From positions 1-41,121 of the forward strand of contig CBIFVZ010000027.1 in assembly GCA_966185765.1 (NCBI GenBank): a stretch of DNA of 41,121 nucleotides, given 5' to 3'. A model generated the notes under the pieces. It worked only from the letters and a program-made list of their open reading frames with translations. It was not told the DNA's origin and did not search any database. Made by a program: the position numbers and the translations under genes. Source of the DNA: CBIFVZ01 sp966185765 (GTDB lineage: Bacteria; Pseudomonadota; Gammaproteobacteria; Enterobacterales; Enterobacteriaceae). Shown here one piece after another: positions 33,355 through 41,121 of this stretch (positions within the stretch are counted from its first letter, which is position 1; each line of letters starts with the position of its first letter).

Positions 33355-36063
33355 ATGTTGATACCATCCAAATTAAGTCGCCCGGTTCGCCTGGAGAACA
33401 CTGTGCTTCGCGAGCGCCTGCTTTCCCGGTTCAGCAGCGCCGAAAATTACCGCCTGGTGCTGGTCACCAGTCCCGCAGGTTATGGCAAGACCACGCTCGT
33501 CTCTCAGTGGGTCTCCAGTAAAAGCGATGCAGGGTGGTTTTCGCTCGATGAAGGAGACAACCAGCAGGAGCGGTTTGCCAGCTATCTGATAGCCGCACTG
33601 CAACAGGCCACCCACGGCCACTGCGTTAACAGTGAAAAAATGGCGCAAAAGCGCCAGTACGCCAGCTTAAGCTCGCTGTTTTCTCAGCTTTTTATCGAAT
33701 TAGCACAGTGGGATCGCCCGCTGTATCTGGTGATAGACGACTACCACCTGATAACCAATCCGGCCATCCATGAAGCGATGCGCTTTTTCCTGCGCCACCA
33801 GCCGGAAAACCTGACGCTGGTGGTACTCTCACGCAATCTGCCGCAGCTTGGCATTGCGAATCTGCGCGTGCGCGACCAGTTGCTGGAAATTGGCAGTCAG
33901 CATTTGTCGTTTACCCACCAGGAAGCCAAACAGTTCTTCGACCACCGCCTGAGTGCGCCTATCGACAGCGCCGAGTGCCAGCGTCTGTGTGACGATGTGG
34001 CGGGCTGGGCCACCGCGCTTCAGCTTATTGCGCTCTCCGCACGCCAGAATAGCGATGCCGCGCATCAGTCTGCACGCAGGCTCTCCGGTATTAACGCCAG
34101 CCACCTTGCCGATTACCTGGTCGATGAAGTGCTGGACAACGTTGATGCCCAGACGCGCCGCTTCCTGCTCACCAGCTCCCTACTGCGCTCCATGAACGAC
34201 GCCCTCATTGTGCAGGTCACCGGGGAAGAAAACGGTCAGATGCGGCTGGAAGAAATTGAACGTCAGGGCCTGTTCCTGCAACGCATGAACGACTCCGGCG
34301 AATGGTTCAGCTATCACCCCTTATTTGGCAGTTTCCTGCGCCAGCGCTGCCAGTGGGAAATGGCGGCTGAACTGCCTGCTTTACACCGCGCCGCCGCTGA
34401 AAGCTGGATGGCGCAGGGCTTCCCGAGCGAAGCCATTCACCACGCGCTGGCAGCGGGCGACTCGCAGATGCTGCGCGATATTCTGCTGCATCACGCCTGG
34501 GTGTTGTTCAACCACAGCGAACTGTCGCTGCTGGAAAACTCGCTGAAGGCGCTGCCGTGGGAAAGCCTGCTTGAGAACCCCAAACTGGTGCTGCTACAGG
34601 CCTGGCTTATGCAAAGCCAGCACCGCTACCGCGAAGTCAACACGCTGCTCGCCCGCGCCGAGCAGGAAATGCAGTGTGAAATGAACGACGCCCTGCATGG
34701 CGAATTCAACGCCCTGCGCGCGCAGGTCGCCATTAACAACGGTGAACCCGACGAAGCCGACCGACTGGCACGCGTGGCACTGGATGCGCTGCCGCTGGCA
34801 AGTTACTACAGCCGTATTGTCGCAACCTCCGTTTGTGGCGAAGTACTGCACTGTCGCGGCGAGCTACAGGCTTCACTTGCCATGATGCAGGAAACCGAGC
34901 AGATGGCGCGCCGCCATGACGTGTGGCACTACGCGCTGTGGAGCCTGATTCAGCAAAGCGAAATTCTGTTCGCTCAGGGCTTTTTGCAGGCGGCGTGGGA
35001 CATTCAGGAAAAGGCCTTTGCGCTGATTCGCGAGCAGCACCTGGAGCAGCTGCCGCTGTACGAATTCCTGCAACGCATTCGCGCCCAGCTGCTGTGGGCA
35101 TGGGCACGTCTGGATGAAGCCGAAGCCGCAGCACGCAGCGGCATGGACGTGCTGGCAGGCTACCAGCCGCAGCAACAGCTACAGTGCCTGGCGCTGGTGG
35201 TGCAAAGCTCGCTGGCACGCGGAGACCTGGACAACGCACGCAGCCATCTCAACAGGCTGGAGAATCTGCTTGGTAACGGCGCCTATCACAGCGACTGGGT
35301 GTCTAACGCCGATAAGGTGCGAGTGATTTACTGGCAGATGGTGGGTGACAAAAAATCTGCGGCAAACTGGCTTAGCCAGACGCCAGTCCCTGCGCTTGCC
35401 AACAACCACTTTTTACAGGGCCAGTGCCGTAACATTGTGCGTGCACAAATTCTGCTGGGCGAATACGAGCGCGCAGCAACGGGCCTTGAGCAGCTCAATG
35501 AAAACGCGCGCCGCTTACAGCTGATGAGCGATCTTAACCGCAACCTGTTGCTGCAAAACCAGCTTTACTGGCAGCAGGGACGCAAAAATGACGCCCAGCG
35601 CGTGCTGATAGAAGCGCTAAACCTGGCAAACCGCACCGGGTTTATCAGCCACTTTGTGATTGAAGGCGAAGCAATGGCGCAGCAGCTGCGACAGCTTATT
35701 CAGCTCAACATGCTGCCGGAGCTGGACCAGCACCGCGCTCAGCGTATTCTGCGTGAGATTAATCAGCATCATCGCCATAAATTCGCCCATTTTGACGAGA
35801 ACTTTGTCAACCGGCTGCTCACGCACCCGCAGGTCCCGGAACTGATTCGCACCAGCCCGCTGACCCAGCGCGAGTGGCAGGTACTGGGGCTGATTTACTC
35901 CGGCTACAGCAACGACCAGATTGCCAGTGAACTGGACGTAGCGGCCACCACCATCAAAACCCACATCCGTAACCTGTATCAGAAGCTCGGCGTCGCCCAT
36001 CGCCAGGACGCGGTCGCACAGGCGCAGAGTCTCTTGCAAATGATGGGGTATGACGCGGCATAA
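33355..36063 (+). CDS. malT: Maltose regulon activator MalT
   Basis: This 902-residue STAND-family ATPase activates the maltose regulon when bound to ATP and maltotriose. The N-terminal NTPase domain has Walker A SPAGYGKTT (39-47) and an Asp-rich Walker B (YLVIDDYHL). It is followed by the winged-helix arm, the superhelical sensor of TPR-like repeats (about 437-806) and a LuxR-type helix-turn-helix (SPLTQREWQVLGLIYSGYSN, TTIKTHIRNLYQKLGV). E. coli MalT has 901 residues with nearly the same sequence. It acts on the boxes next door at malP. rtcBA, which follow malT in E. coli, are absent. Confidence 0.98.
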   Translation: MLIPSKLSRPVRLENTVLRERLLSRFSSAENYRLVLVTSPAGYGKTTLVSQWVSSKSDAGWFSLDEGDNQQERFASYLIAALQQATHGHCVNSEKMAQKRQYASLSSLFSQLFIELAQWDRPLYLVIDDYHLITNPAIHEAMRFFLRHQPENLTLVVLSRNLPQLGIANLRVRDQLLEIGSQHLSFTHQEAKQFFDHRLSAPIDSAECQRLCDDVAGWATALQLIALSARQNSDAAHQSARRLSGINASHLADYLVDEVLDNVDAQTRRFLLTSSLLRSMNDALIVQVTGEENGQMRLEEIERQGLFLQRMNDSGEWFSYHPLFGSFLRQRCQWEMAAELPALHRAAAESWMAQGFPSEAIHHALAAGDSQMLRDILLHHAWVLFNHSELSLLENSLKALPWESLLENPKLVLLQAWLMQSQHRYREVNTLLARAEQEMQCEMNDALHGEFNALRAQVAINNGEPDEADRLARVALDALPLASYYSRIVATSVCGEVLHCRGELQASLAMMQETEQMARRHDVWHYALWSLIQQSEILFAQGFLQAAWDIQEKAFALIREQHLEQLPLYEFLQRIRAQLLWAWARLDEAEAAARSGMDVLAGYQPQQQLQCLALVVQSSLARGDLDNARSHLNRLENLLGNGAYHSDWVSNADKVRVIYWQMVGDKKSAANWLSQTPVPALANNHFLQGQCRNIVRAQILLGEYERAATGLEQLNENARRLQLMSDLNRNLLLQNQLYWQQGRKNDAQRVLIEALNLANRTGFISHFVIEGEAMAQQLRQLIQLNMLPELDQHRAQRILREINQHHRHKFAHFDENFVNRLLTHPQVPELIRTSPLTQREWQVLGLIYSGYSNDQIASELDVAATTIKTHIRNLYQKLGVAHRQDAVAQAQSLLQMMGYDAA

Positions 36064-36080
36064 ACGCCTCATCATCATAA

Positions 36081-36115
36081 AAAAGCCAGCGTGCTGCGTG
36101 CCGCTGGCTTTTTTA
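36081..36115 (+). terminator. Rho-independent terminator after malT
   Basis: GCCAGCG (36085-36091) pairs with CGCTGGC (36102-36108), extended by A/T pairs, and is followed by a run of six T. It lies 17 bases past the malT stop. Confidence 0.92.
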
Positions 36116-36180
36116 TTGATGCCACCTGGAGCAACACATGCATCACGCCCGCACAGGAGCCAGCACGAGCTGAGTGCGCT

Positions 36181-36939
36181 TTAACACAGCTCCAGATGCA
36201 CGTTGTTGGCATTAATTACCTGCATCACGCCTTCCGGCGGTGTCGCGTCGGTAAACACCGCATCCACCAGCGTAATACTGCCCATGTTGACCATAGCGTT
36301 GCGGCCAAACTTAGAGTGGTCTGCCACCAGCATGACATAACGCGAGTTTTCGATAATGGCACGTTTGGTGCGCACCTCATGGTAATCAAACTCCAGCAAC
36401 GAACCGTCGCTGTCTACACCGCTGATGCCGAGAATGCCGAAGTCGAGGCGAAACTGGGAGATAAAGTCGAGCGTGGCTTCGCCAATGATACCGCCGTCGC
36501 GGCTGCGCAGCTCGCCGCCCGCGAGGATGATACGGAAATCATCTTTTACCATCAGCGTGTTGGCCACGTTGAGATTGTTGGTCACCACGCGCAGGTTTTC
36601 GTGGTCCAGTAGCGCGTGGGCGACCGCCTCAGGCGTGGTGCCAATGTCAATAAACAGCGTCGCGCCGTTGGGGATCTGGCTTGCCACGCGCCGGGCGATA
36701 CGCGCTTTTTCTGCGGTCTGGGTCGCTTTCCGGTCATGCCACGGCGTGTTGACGGAGCTTGAGGGCACCGCCGCACCGCCGTGATGGCGCATGATTTTAT
36801 TCTGCTCGGCCAGGTCGTTAAGATCGCGACGAATGGTCTGCGGACTCACGTCAAACTGCTCCACCAGCTCCTCAGTGCTGACATAGCCCTGCTGTTTTAC
36901 CAGCTCAATAATCGCGTAATGCCGTTGTGTTTGCTTCAC
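36181..36939 (-). CDS. glpR: Glycerol-3-phosphate regulon repressor GlpR
   Basis: This 252-residue DeoR-family repressor dissociates from DNA when bound to sn-glycerol-3-phosphate. The N-terminal helix-turn-helix is at about residues 19-57 (YVSTEELVEQFDVSPQTIRR), and the sugar-phosphate sensor domain contains LFIDIGTTPEAVAHAL and GISGVDSDGSLLEFDYHE. The frame is intact, unlike the frameshifted glpR of E. coli K-12 MG1655. It lies 14 bases after glpG and is part of glpEGR. Its operators are in front of glpD. Confidence 0.97.
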   Translation of the reverse strand: MKQTQRHYAIIELVKQQGYVSTEELVEQFDVSPQTIRRDLNDLAEQNKIMRHHGGAAVPSSSVNTPWHDRKATQTAEKARIARRVASQIPNGATLFIDIGTTPEAVAHALLDHENLRVVTNNLNVANTLMVKDDFRIILAGGELRSRDGGIIGEATLDFISQFRLDFGILGISGVDSDGSLLEFDYHEVRTKRAIIENSRYVMLVADHSKFGRNAMVNMGSITLVDAVFTDATPPEGVMQVINANNVHLELC

Positions 36940-36953
36940 ACCACTGCTCCTGA

Positions 36954-37784
36954 TTATGTTCGTTTTCGCGCATGAAGGGTGTCTGCCAGCGCCATTGCCA
37001 GCCCCACCAGTAGCCCGGCGACGTGCGCGCCGTTAGCCATATTAAAGCCAAACCAGTTAAGCCAGCCGGCGACAATCCACAGCAGCGCAAAAATCATCAT
37101 GCCGCGCTCAAGGCGCACGCCGCTGTCGGGGTCACGCTCGCCGCGAAGCCAGGTGTAACCCATCAGCGCATACACCACGCCAGACAAACCACCGAACCAC
37201 GGGCTACCAAAAAAGTTCTGAATAAAGCCGCTTAACAGCGCCGATATCACCGTCAGCACCACCAGCTTGCCCGTGCCAATGCGCTTTTCAACCTCACCGC
37301 CGAGATACCACCACCACATCAGGTTAAACACGATGTGAAGTAGCGAGAAATGCATCAGCGCGTGGCTGAAGTAGCGCCAGAGTTCAAATTTGAGTGCGGG
37401 ATCGAACGGCCAGGCCAGACGCAGCAACACCGCCTGATTGCCGACAATCTGCTGAATCACAAACACCACAACGCAGGCGGCGATAATGGCGAAGGTAAAG
37501 GGACCGGTGCGGGCGCGCAGGGAGGCAAAGAAGGGATAGCGCCGGTAGCTCAGGCCGCTGTTGGTCTGCCCGGTGCTCCAGCTGGCAGCCATGTAACGTG
37601 GGTCTTCCGGGTGGGCCAGAAAATGCGCCAGCGCGCTGCGCACCCGCGCTTCTTCACTGGCATCCGCTAACCACACGTCTGTCTGTGTATGGTGCTGTAA
37701 CGTGAGCACGACGCCCTGGGTCGCCATGTAATCGACAAACGCCTGCGCCATGCGCGGGTTTTCAAAAGAAGTAATCATTAACAC
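36954..37784 (-). CDS. glpG: Rhomboid intramembrane protease GlpG
   Basis: This 276-residue rhomboid serine protease cleaves transmembrane helices. A cytoplasmic domain (1-90) is followed by six membrane helices. The catalytic Ser201 (WFGGLSGVVYALMGY) and His254 (ANGAHVAGL) fall at the E. coli numbers, and the loop 1 motif WRYFSHALMHFS is present. The GTG at 37784 is chosen because it gives the E. coli length and N-terminus (MLMITSFENP). An ATG two codons later at 37778 is equally possible, and neither has a strong ribosome site. Confidence 0.96.
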   Translation of the reverse strand: MLMITSFENPRMAQAFVDYMATQGVVLTLQHHTQTDVWLADASEEARVRSALAHFLAHPEDPRYMAASWSTGQTNSGLSYRRYPFFASLRARTGPFTFAIIAACVVVFVIQQIVGNQAVLLRLAWPFDPALKFELWRYFSHALMHFSLLHIVFNLMWWWYLGGEVEKRIGTGKLVVLTVISALLSGFIQNFFGSPWFGGLSGVVYALMGYTWLRGERDPDSGVRLERGMMIFALLWIVAGWLNWFGFNMANGAHVAGLLVGLAMALADTLHARKRT

Positions 37785-37851
37785 AGGATTTTCGCCGTAC
37801 TTATCCACACAAAGAAGCTCAGTATACCCGTAACGCCACCCGGTGTTGTAC

Positions 37852-38181
37852 TCAACCGAGATTACGCTCTACTTCGGCCGGGAAATGACGGTGCCAGGCA
37901 TCAAACCCGCCGTCTACGCTGTACACCGCCTCAAAGCCCTGTTGCAGCAGATACTGTGCCGCACCCTGGCTGCTGTTACCGTGATAGCACATCACCATCA
38001 CCGGCGTGTCGAAATCATGTTCATTCATAAAGATGACGAGCGAGTCGTTAGTGAGGTGAAACGCACCAGGCGTGTGGCCCAGAGCAAAACTTTGCGGATC
38101 GCGAATATCCACCAGCACACCGCGTTGCTGTTGCAGGCGCTGGTGCGCTTCTTCAACAGAGATATGTTCGAAGGTTTCCAT
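37852..38181 (-). CDS. glpE: Thiosulfate sulfurtransferase GlpE
   Basis: This 109-residue single-domain rhodanese transfers sulfane sulfur from thiosulfate to cyanide or thioredoxin in vitro. The active loop CYHGNSSQGAA carries Cys65, as in E. coli, and the VLVDIRDPQSFALGH region is conserved. The ATG at 38181 matches the family N-terminus. It is first of glpEGR, divergent from glpD across 240 bases. Confidence 0.97.
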   Translation of the reverse strand: METFEHISVEEAHQRLQQQRGVLVDIRDPQSFALGHTPGAFHLTNDSLVIFMNEHDFDTPVMVMCYHGNSSQGAAQYLLQQGFEAVYSVDGGFDAWHRHFPAEVERNLG

Positions 38182-38369
38182 AGTGTCTCTCATTATTATG
38201 TTGCAGGCCGTTCGTGCGCCACAGGCGCGCAAACGCAGCCCTGATGGTATCAGAAACCGCGCCATGCGGCGCAACTGCCCGAGGCACGCCAGTGGAAAAC
38301 GCCCATTCTGTTACCGCCATCACGCGAAAATGTTTTTTTGTGGTTACCAAAAGCGCGATCGCCTGCTAT

Positions 38370-38389
38370 TATGAGCGATAACGAACATT
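38370..38389. promoter_or_regulatory. GlpR operator 1 upstream of glpD
   Basis: TATGAGCGATAACGAACATT matches 18 of 20 positions of the E. coli glp operator consensus as I recall it. It ends 32 bases before the glpD ATG. Confidence 0.8.
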
Positions 38390-38409
38390 TGTGAGCTTTA
38401 ACGAAAATA
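38390..38409. promoter_or_regulatory. GlpR operator 2 upstream of glpD
   Basis: TGTGAGCTTTAACGAAAATA matches 16 of 20 positions of the consensus and directly abuts operator 1. Tandem operators at glpD are known from E. coli. Confidence 0.65.
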
Positions 38410-38421
38410 TGCGAGGGTAGC

Positions 38422-39930
38422 ATGGAAACCAAAGATCTGATTGTGATAGGCGGCGGCATCAACGGTGCCGGTATCGCGGCAGACGCCGCAGGGCGTGGGC
38501 TTTCCGTATTAATGCTGGAGGCGCAGGATCTTGCCAGTGCTACCTCCTCCGCCAGTTCTAAACTGATTCATGGCGGCCTGCGCTACCTTGAGCATTATGA
38601 ATTCCGCCTGGTCAGCGAGGCGTTAGCCGAGCGCGAAGTACTGCTGAAACTGGCGCCGCATATCGCCTTTCCGATGCGCTTTCGTCTGCCGCACCGTCCG
38701 CACCTGCGCCCGGCCTGGATGATCCGCATTGGTCTGTTTATGTACGATCATCTTGGTAAGCGCACCAGCCTGCCCGGCTCAACCGGTTTGCGTTTTGGCG
38801 CAGAGTCGGTGTTAAAGCCTGAAATCGTGCGCGGTTTCGAATATTCAGACTGCTGGGTGGATGACGCGCGCCTGGTACTGGCTAACGCACAAATGGTGGC
38901 CCGCAAAGGCGGTGAGGTCTTAACCCGCACCCGTGCGACCTCGGCACGCCGTGAAAACGGACTGTGGATTGTGGAAGCCGAAGACATTGACACCGGCAAG
39001 CGCTATACCTGGCAGGCGCGCGGTCTGGTTAACGCCACCGGCCCGTGGGTGAAAAACTTCTTTGACGACAGTCTGCATCTGCCGTCGCCATACGGTATCC
39101 GCCTGATCAAAGGCAGCCACATCGTGGTGCCGCGCGTGCATACCCAGCAGCAGGCCTACATTTTGCAAAACGAAGACAAACGAATTGTGTTTGTTATTCC
39201 GTGGCTGGACGAATTCTCAATAATCGGTACTACCGACGTGGAATACCACGGCGACCCGCATAACGTAAAAATTAATGATGAAGAGGTTAGCTACCTGCTG
39301 AACGTCTATAACGAGCACTTTAAAAAGCAGCTTAGTAAAGACGATGTGGTGTGGACCTACTCCGGCGTGCGCCCGCTGTGTGATGACGAGTCTGACTCTC
39401 CGCAGGCCATCACCCGCGATTACACCCTGGATGTGCATGACGACCACGGTAAAGCGCCGCTGCTTTCAGTGTTTGGCGGCAAGCTCACCACCTACCGCAA
39501 GCTCGCCGAGCACGCGATGGAGAAACTGGCGCATTACTATGACAACATCGGCCCGGCGTGGACCAAAACGGGTATCCTGCCAGGCGGTGACATTCACGGC
39601 GACCGCGACGACTACGCGGCACTGCTGCGCAACCGCTACGCCTTCCTGGGTGAAGCACTGGCGCGCCGCTACGCCCGCACCTATGGCAGCAACAGCGACC
39701 TGATTATTGGCAGCGCTGCATCACTGGAAGATTTAGGCGAACACTTCGGCCACAACCTGTATGAAGCTGAACTGCGCTATCTGGTTGAACACGAATGGGT
39801 GCGTAAGCTTGACGACGCCATCTGGCGGCGCACCAAGCTCGGCATGTGGCTGAGCGAGGAGCAAAAAGCGCGCGTTGCAGAATGGCTGAACCAGCATGCG
39901 AACCCGGCTCAGCTCTCGCTGGCATCTTGA
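38422..39930 (+). CDS. glpD: Aerobic glycerol-3-phosphate dehydrogenase GlpD
   Basis: This 502-residue peripheral inner-membrane flavoenzyme oxidises sn-glycerol-3-phosphate to dihydroxyacetone phosphate and passes electrons to ubiquinone. The FAD-binding fold is at the N-terminus (DLIVIGGGINGAGIAADAAG), then SSASSKLIHGGLRYLEHYEF, and substrate-site residues lie in the YSGVRPL and VFGGKLTTYRKLAEHAM regions. E. coli GlpD has 501 residues. The ribosome site GAGGG precedes the ATG. It is repressed by GlpR at the tandem operators. Confidence 0.98.
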   Translation: METKDLIVIGGGINGAGIAADAAGRGLSVLMLEAQDLASATSSASSKLIHGGLRYLEHYEFRLVSEALAEREVLLKLAPHIAFPMRFRLPHRPHLRPAWMIRIGLFMYDHLGKRTSLPGSTGLRFGAESVLKPEIVRGFEYSDCWVDDARLVLANAQMVARKGGEVLTRTRATSARRENGLWIVEAEDIDTGKRYTWQARGLVNATGPWVKNFFDDSLHLPSPYGIRLIKGSHIVVPRVHTQQQAYILQNEDKRIVFVIPWLDEFSIIGTTDVEYHGDPHNVKINDEEVSYLLNVYNEHFKKQLSKDDVVWTYSGVRPLCDDESDSPQAITRDYTLDVHDDHGKAPLLSVFGGKLTTYRKLAEHAMEKLAHYYDNIGPAWTKTGILPGGDIHGDRDDYAALLRNRYAFLGEALARRYARTYGSNSDLIIGSAASLEDLGEHFGHNLYEAELRYLVEHEWVRKLDDAIWRRTKLGMWLSEEQKARVAEWLNQHANPAQLSLAS

Positions 39931-39948
39931 CTGGAATTTAAATCGACA

Positions 39949-39975
39949 AAGCCGGGTTCAGTCCCGGCTTTTTAT
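39949..39975 (+). terminator. Rho-independent terminator after glpD
   Basis: AAGCCGGG/CCCGGCTT (8 base pairs, loop TTCAGT) is followed by five T. It lies 18 bases past the glpD stop and marks the right end of the conserved block. Confidence 0.93.
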
Positions 39976-40099
39976 TGCCTGCGTAAGTAAGTCGTAAGTA
40001 GGTCAGAAAAAAAAATTACTGATGGGGTACTGCGCTGAATTTGGCAGAAGGTCAAAACCCGGAAATCTCAAAAAGTGAATGGCCCTTTTTGCAGGTGTG

Positions 40100-40643
40100 C
40101 TTACAAGCCCATGTTTACCTCCGGGCAATGGACTGGCCGTTTCCATAAAGTGGCGAACCTTTTTCAACAGTTGCCACATTGAACGGCACCTATGATTACG
40201 CGTTATCGTGTCGCGAAGCACCTGTCATAGCCGCTCAAGATGGTTTACCCACGGCGCGTAAACCGGCTGATAAATTACCCTGAATTTCGGATTTTCCTCC
40301 AGCCAACGCTGTCTTTCCCGGCTTTTATGGATAATGTAGTTGTCCACGCTGAGTGTGAGAGTTTTCACCCGCTGATATGTCGACTTCAGGTGCTTCAACA
40401 GACTGATAAATAAAACTGAGCTTTTGCTGTTGCCGACCACGTAACTGACTTTACCCGTTCCGCTGTTTAGCGCATGGATTAACGGGCGCAACAGAACGTT
40501 CTGGCAACTTCGCTGACGCGGTCACCCCGATGCAACATCAGTATGGCGGTGAGCCTGCGGGCATGGTTTTTATCGCGCGTTTTGTGGATAGTTTTCTGCC
40601 TCGGGCGTCGTTCGGTATGAGATATTGATGCTATGATCGGCAT
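40100..40643 (-). pseudogene. Broken IS630-family transposase
   Basis: Three pieces of one DDE transposase are visible on the minus strand. An N-terminal piece runs from ATG 40643 to a stop at 40479 (54 residues: basic helix, LTAILMLHRGDRVSEVA). Then comes the C-terminal catalytic part from about 40490, with the second catalytic Asp in LSVDNYIIHKS and the third acid in WVNHLERL, up to a TGA at 40225. The same frame continues past that TGA (HDTITRN-like, MWQLLKKVRHFMET, PGGKHGL). A complete family member has about 340 residues, so some 170-180 central codons are deleted and the Trp codon expected after LERL has become TGA. The element cannot move by itself. The exact right boundary is uncertain. 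Confidence 0.85.
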
Positions 40644-40647
40644 CGCT

Positions 40648-40704
40648 CAGTCCGGTTGGTGATATTTTCTTTTTGGCGATTGATCAGATAGCACAATCCG
40701 GACT
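40648..40704. repeat. Imperfect inverted repeat next to the transposase remnant
   Basis: CAGTCCGGTTG (40648-40658) faces CAATCCGGACT (40694-40704), one mismatch in the paired arms, 35 bases apart. It lies just outside the transposase N-terminus and may include the terminal sequence of the insertion element. No matching end was found near 40000-40100. Confidence 0.5.
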
Positions 40705-40751
40705 AAGTTTCCTCAAAGCGATCTACTATTCGGCACAGCTATTTAGCACGA

Positions 40752-40901
40752 ATGGCACAAGTAGTAGTGATTGGAGGAGGAAAGTATTTATTGGTTATAG
40801 GGGCTGTTGTTTTAGGTGGAGCTTTCGTACTTATTGAAGGGTCTCTTCCAGTTGGGGATGCAGTAGCCGCGACCATTGTAACAAGCGCCCTCGCTTATTA
40901 G
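40752..40901 (+). CDS. Short hydrophobic glycine-rich reading frame, unknown
   Basis: A 49-codon frame starts MAQVVVIGGGKYLLVIGAVV and ends TSALAY. It has one strongly hydrophobic, Gly-rich segment (about residues 12-28) followed by an amphipathic Ala/Val-rich end. No good ribosome site precedes the ATG. Inside, GGAGGAGG is followed about ten bases later by an in-frame TTG, giving a 36-residue alternative. It could be a small membrane peptide (holin-, bacteriocin- or toxin-like) or the degraded tail of a larger gene. Base composition is lower in GC than the glp genes. I do not recognise it, and coding status is uncertain. Confidence 0.35.
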   Translation: MAQVVVIGGGKYLLVIGAVVLGGAFVLIEGSLPVGDAVAATIVTSALAY

Positions 40902-40956
40902 TAATCACATTTAACGATGACTAATTTCATAAAATATTGTAGTACCGAGGTAATGT

Positions 40957-41121
40957 ATGAATGCTGATTTAACGAAAAAAATATTTATGTCATATAAAAA
41001 ACATGACTGGTTTTTCTATAATCCAGATTTATATAAAAAAATGTCATTTTTGCTATCAATGGATAATATTGACTCTACCTTCCCGTACGTAGAACCTTCC
41101 AATTTTGATGATATTATATCG
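40957..41121 (+). CDS. Unrecognised AT-rich gene, cut by the window edge
   Basis: The first 55 codons of a gene are visible, starting MNADLTKKIFMSYKKHDWFF, rich in Lys, Phe, Tyr, Asn and Asp. GAGG lies six bases before the ATG. The frame is open to the end of the window. Its AT-rich codon use contrasts sharply with the conserved genes and suggests horizontal transfer. The charged, aromatic-rich, signal-less N-terminus and its position 55 bases after a short hydrophobic frame would fit an immunity protein of a toxin pair, but no family is recognised and this is a guess. Confidence 0.6.
   Translation, partial: MNADLTKKIFMSYKKHDWFFYNPDLYKKMSFLLSMDNIDSTFPYVEPSNFDDIIS

Overview
The window is chromosomal DNA of an enterobacterium (Enterobacteriaceae or a close family of Enterobacterales). 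The evidence is the E. coli-like run ompR-envZ, greB, tex, feoABC, bioH, gntX, nfuA, malQP, malT, glpRGE, glpD, whose products match E. coli proteins nearly residue for residue in length and active-site spacing. The genus cannot be fixed from sequence alone; coding DNA is moderately GC-rich, with AT-rich intergenic control regions.

Positions 1-12432 hold a complete type II secretion system (T2SS): gspC-D-E-F-G-H-I-J-K-L-M-N-B-O read on the minus strand with nearly every stop and start overlapping, and a pilotin gene (gspS) converging on gspO. A seven-base tandem repeat lies at the left edge. Divergent from gspC, across a 414-base AT-rich control region with two CRP-type sites, is a family 3 glycoside hydrolase made as a lipoprotein with Asp directly after the lipidated Cys. 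This copies the Klebsiella pulA/pulC-O arrangement (a surface-anchored, T2SS-exported lipoprotein enzyme) with a different enzyme. It is the most interesting item in the window.

Positions 15042-24028 hold envZ-ompR, greB (oriented opposite to E. coli), tex, a small exported protein of unknown function, and the ferrous iron transporter genes feoABC with a probable Fur box. Positions 24585-28176 hold a Wzi-type capsule-attachment porin away from any capsule locus, then bioH, gntX and nfuA.

Positions 28233-36063 hold the maltodextrin genes: malPQ on one strand, the activator malT on the other, with MalT boxes and a CRP site between them. Positions 36181-39930 hold the sn-glycerol-3-phosphate genes glpRGE and the divergent glpD, with two tandem GlpR operators in front of glpD. 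The E. coli neighbours gntT and rtcBA are absent from their usual places.

The right end (about 39975-41121) is accessory DNA: a broken IS630-type transposase, then AT-rich DNA with a short hydrophobic reading frame and an unrecognised gene cut off by the window edge.
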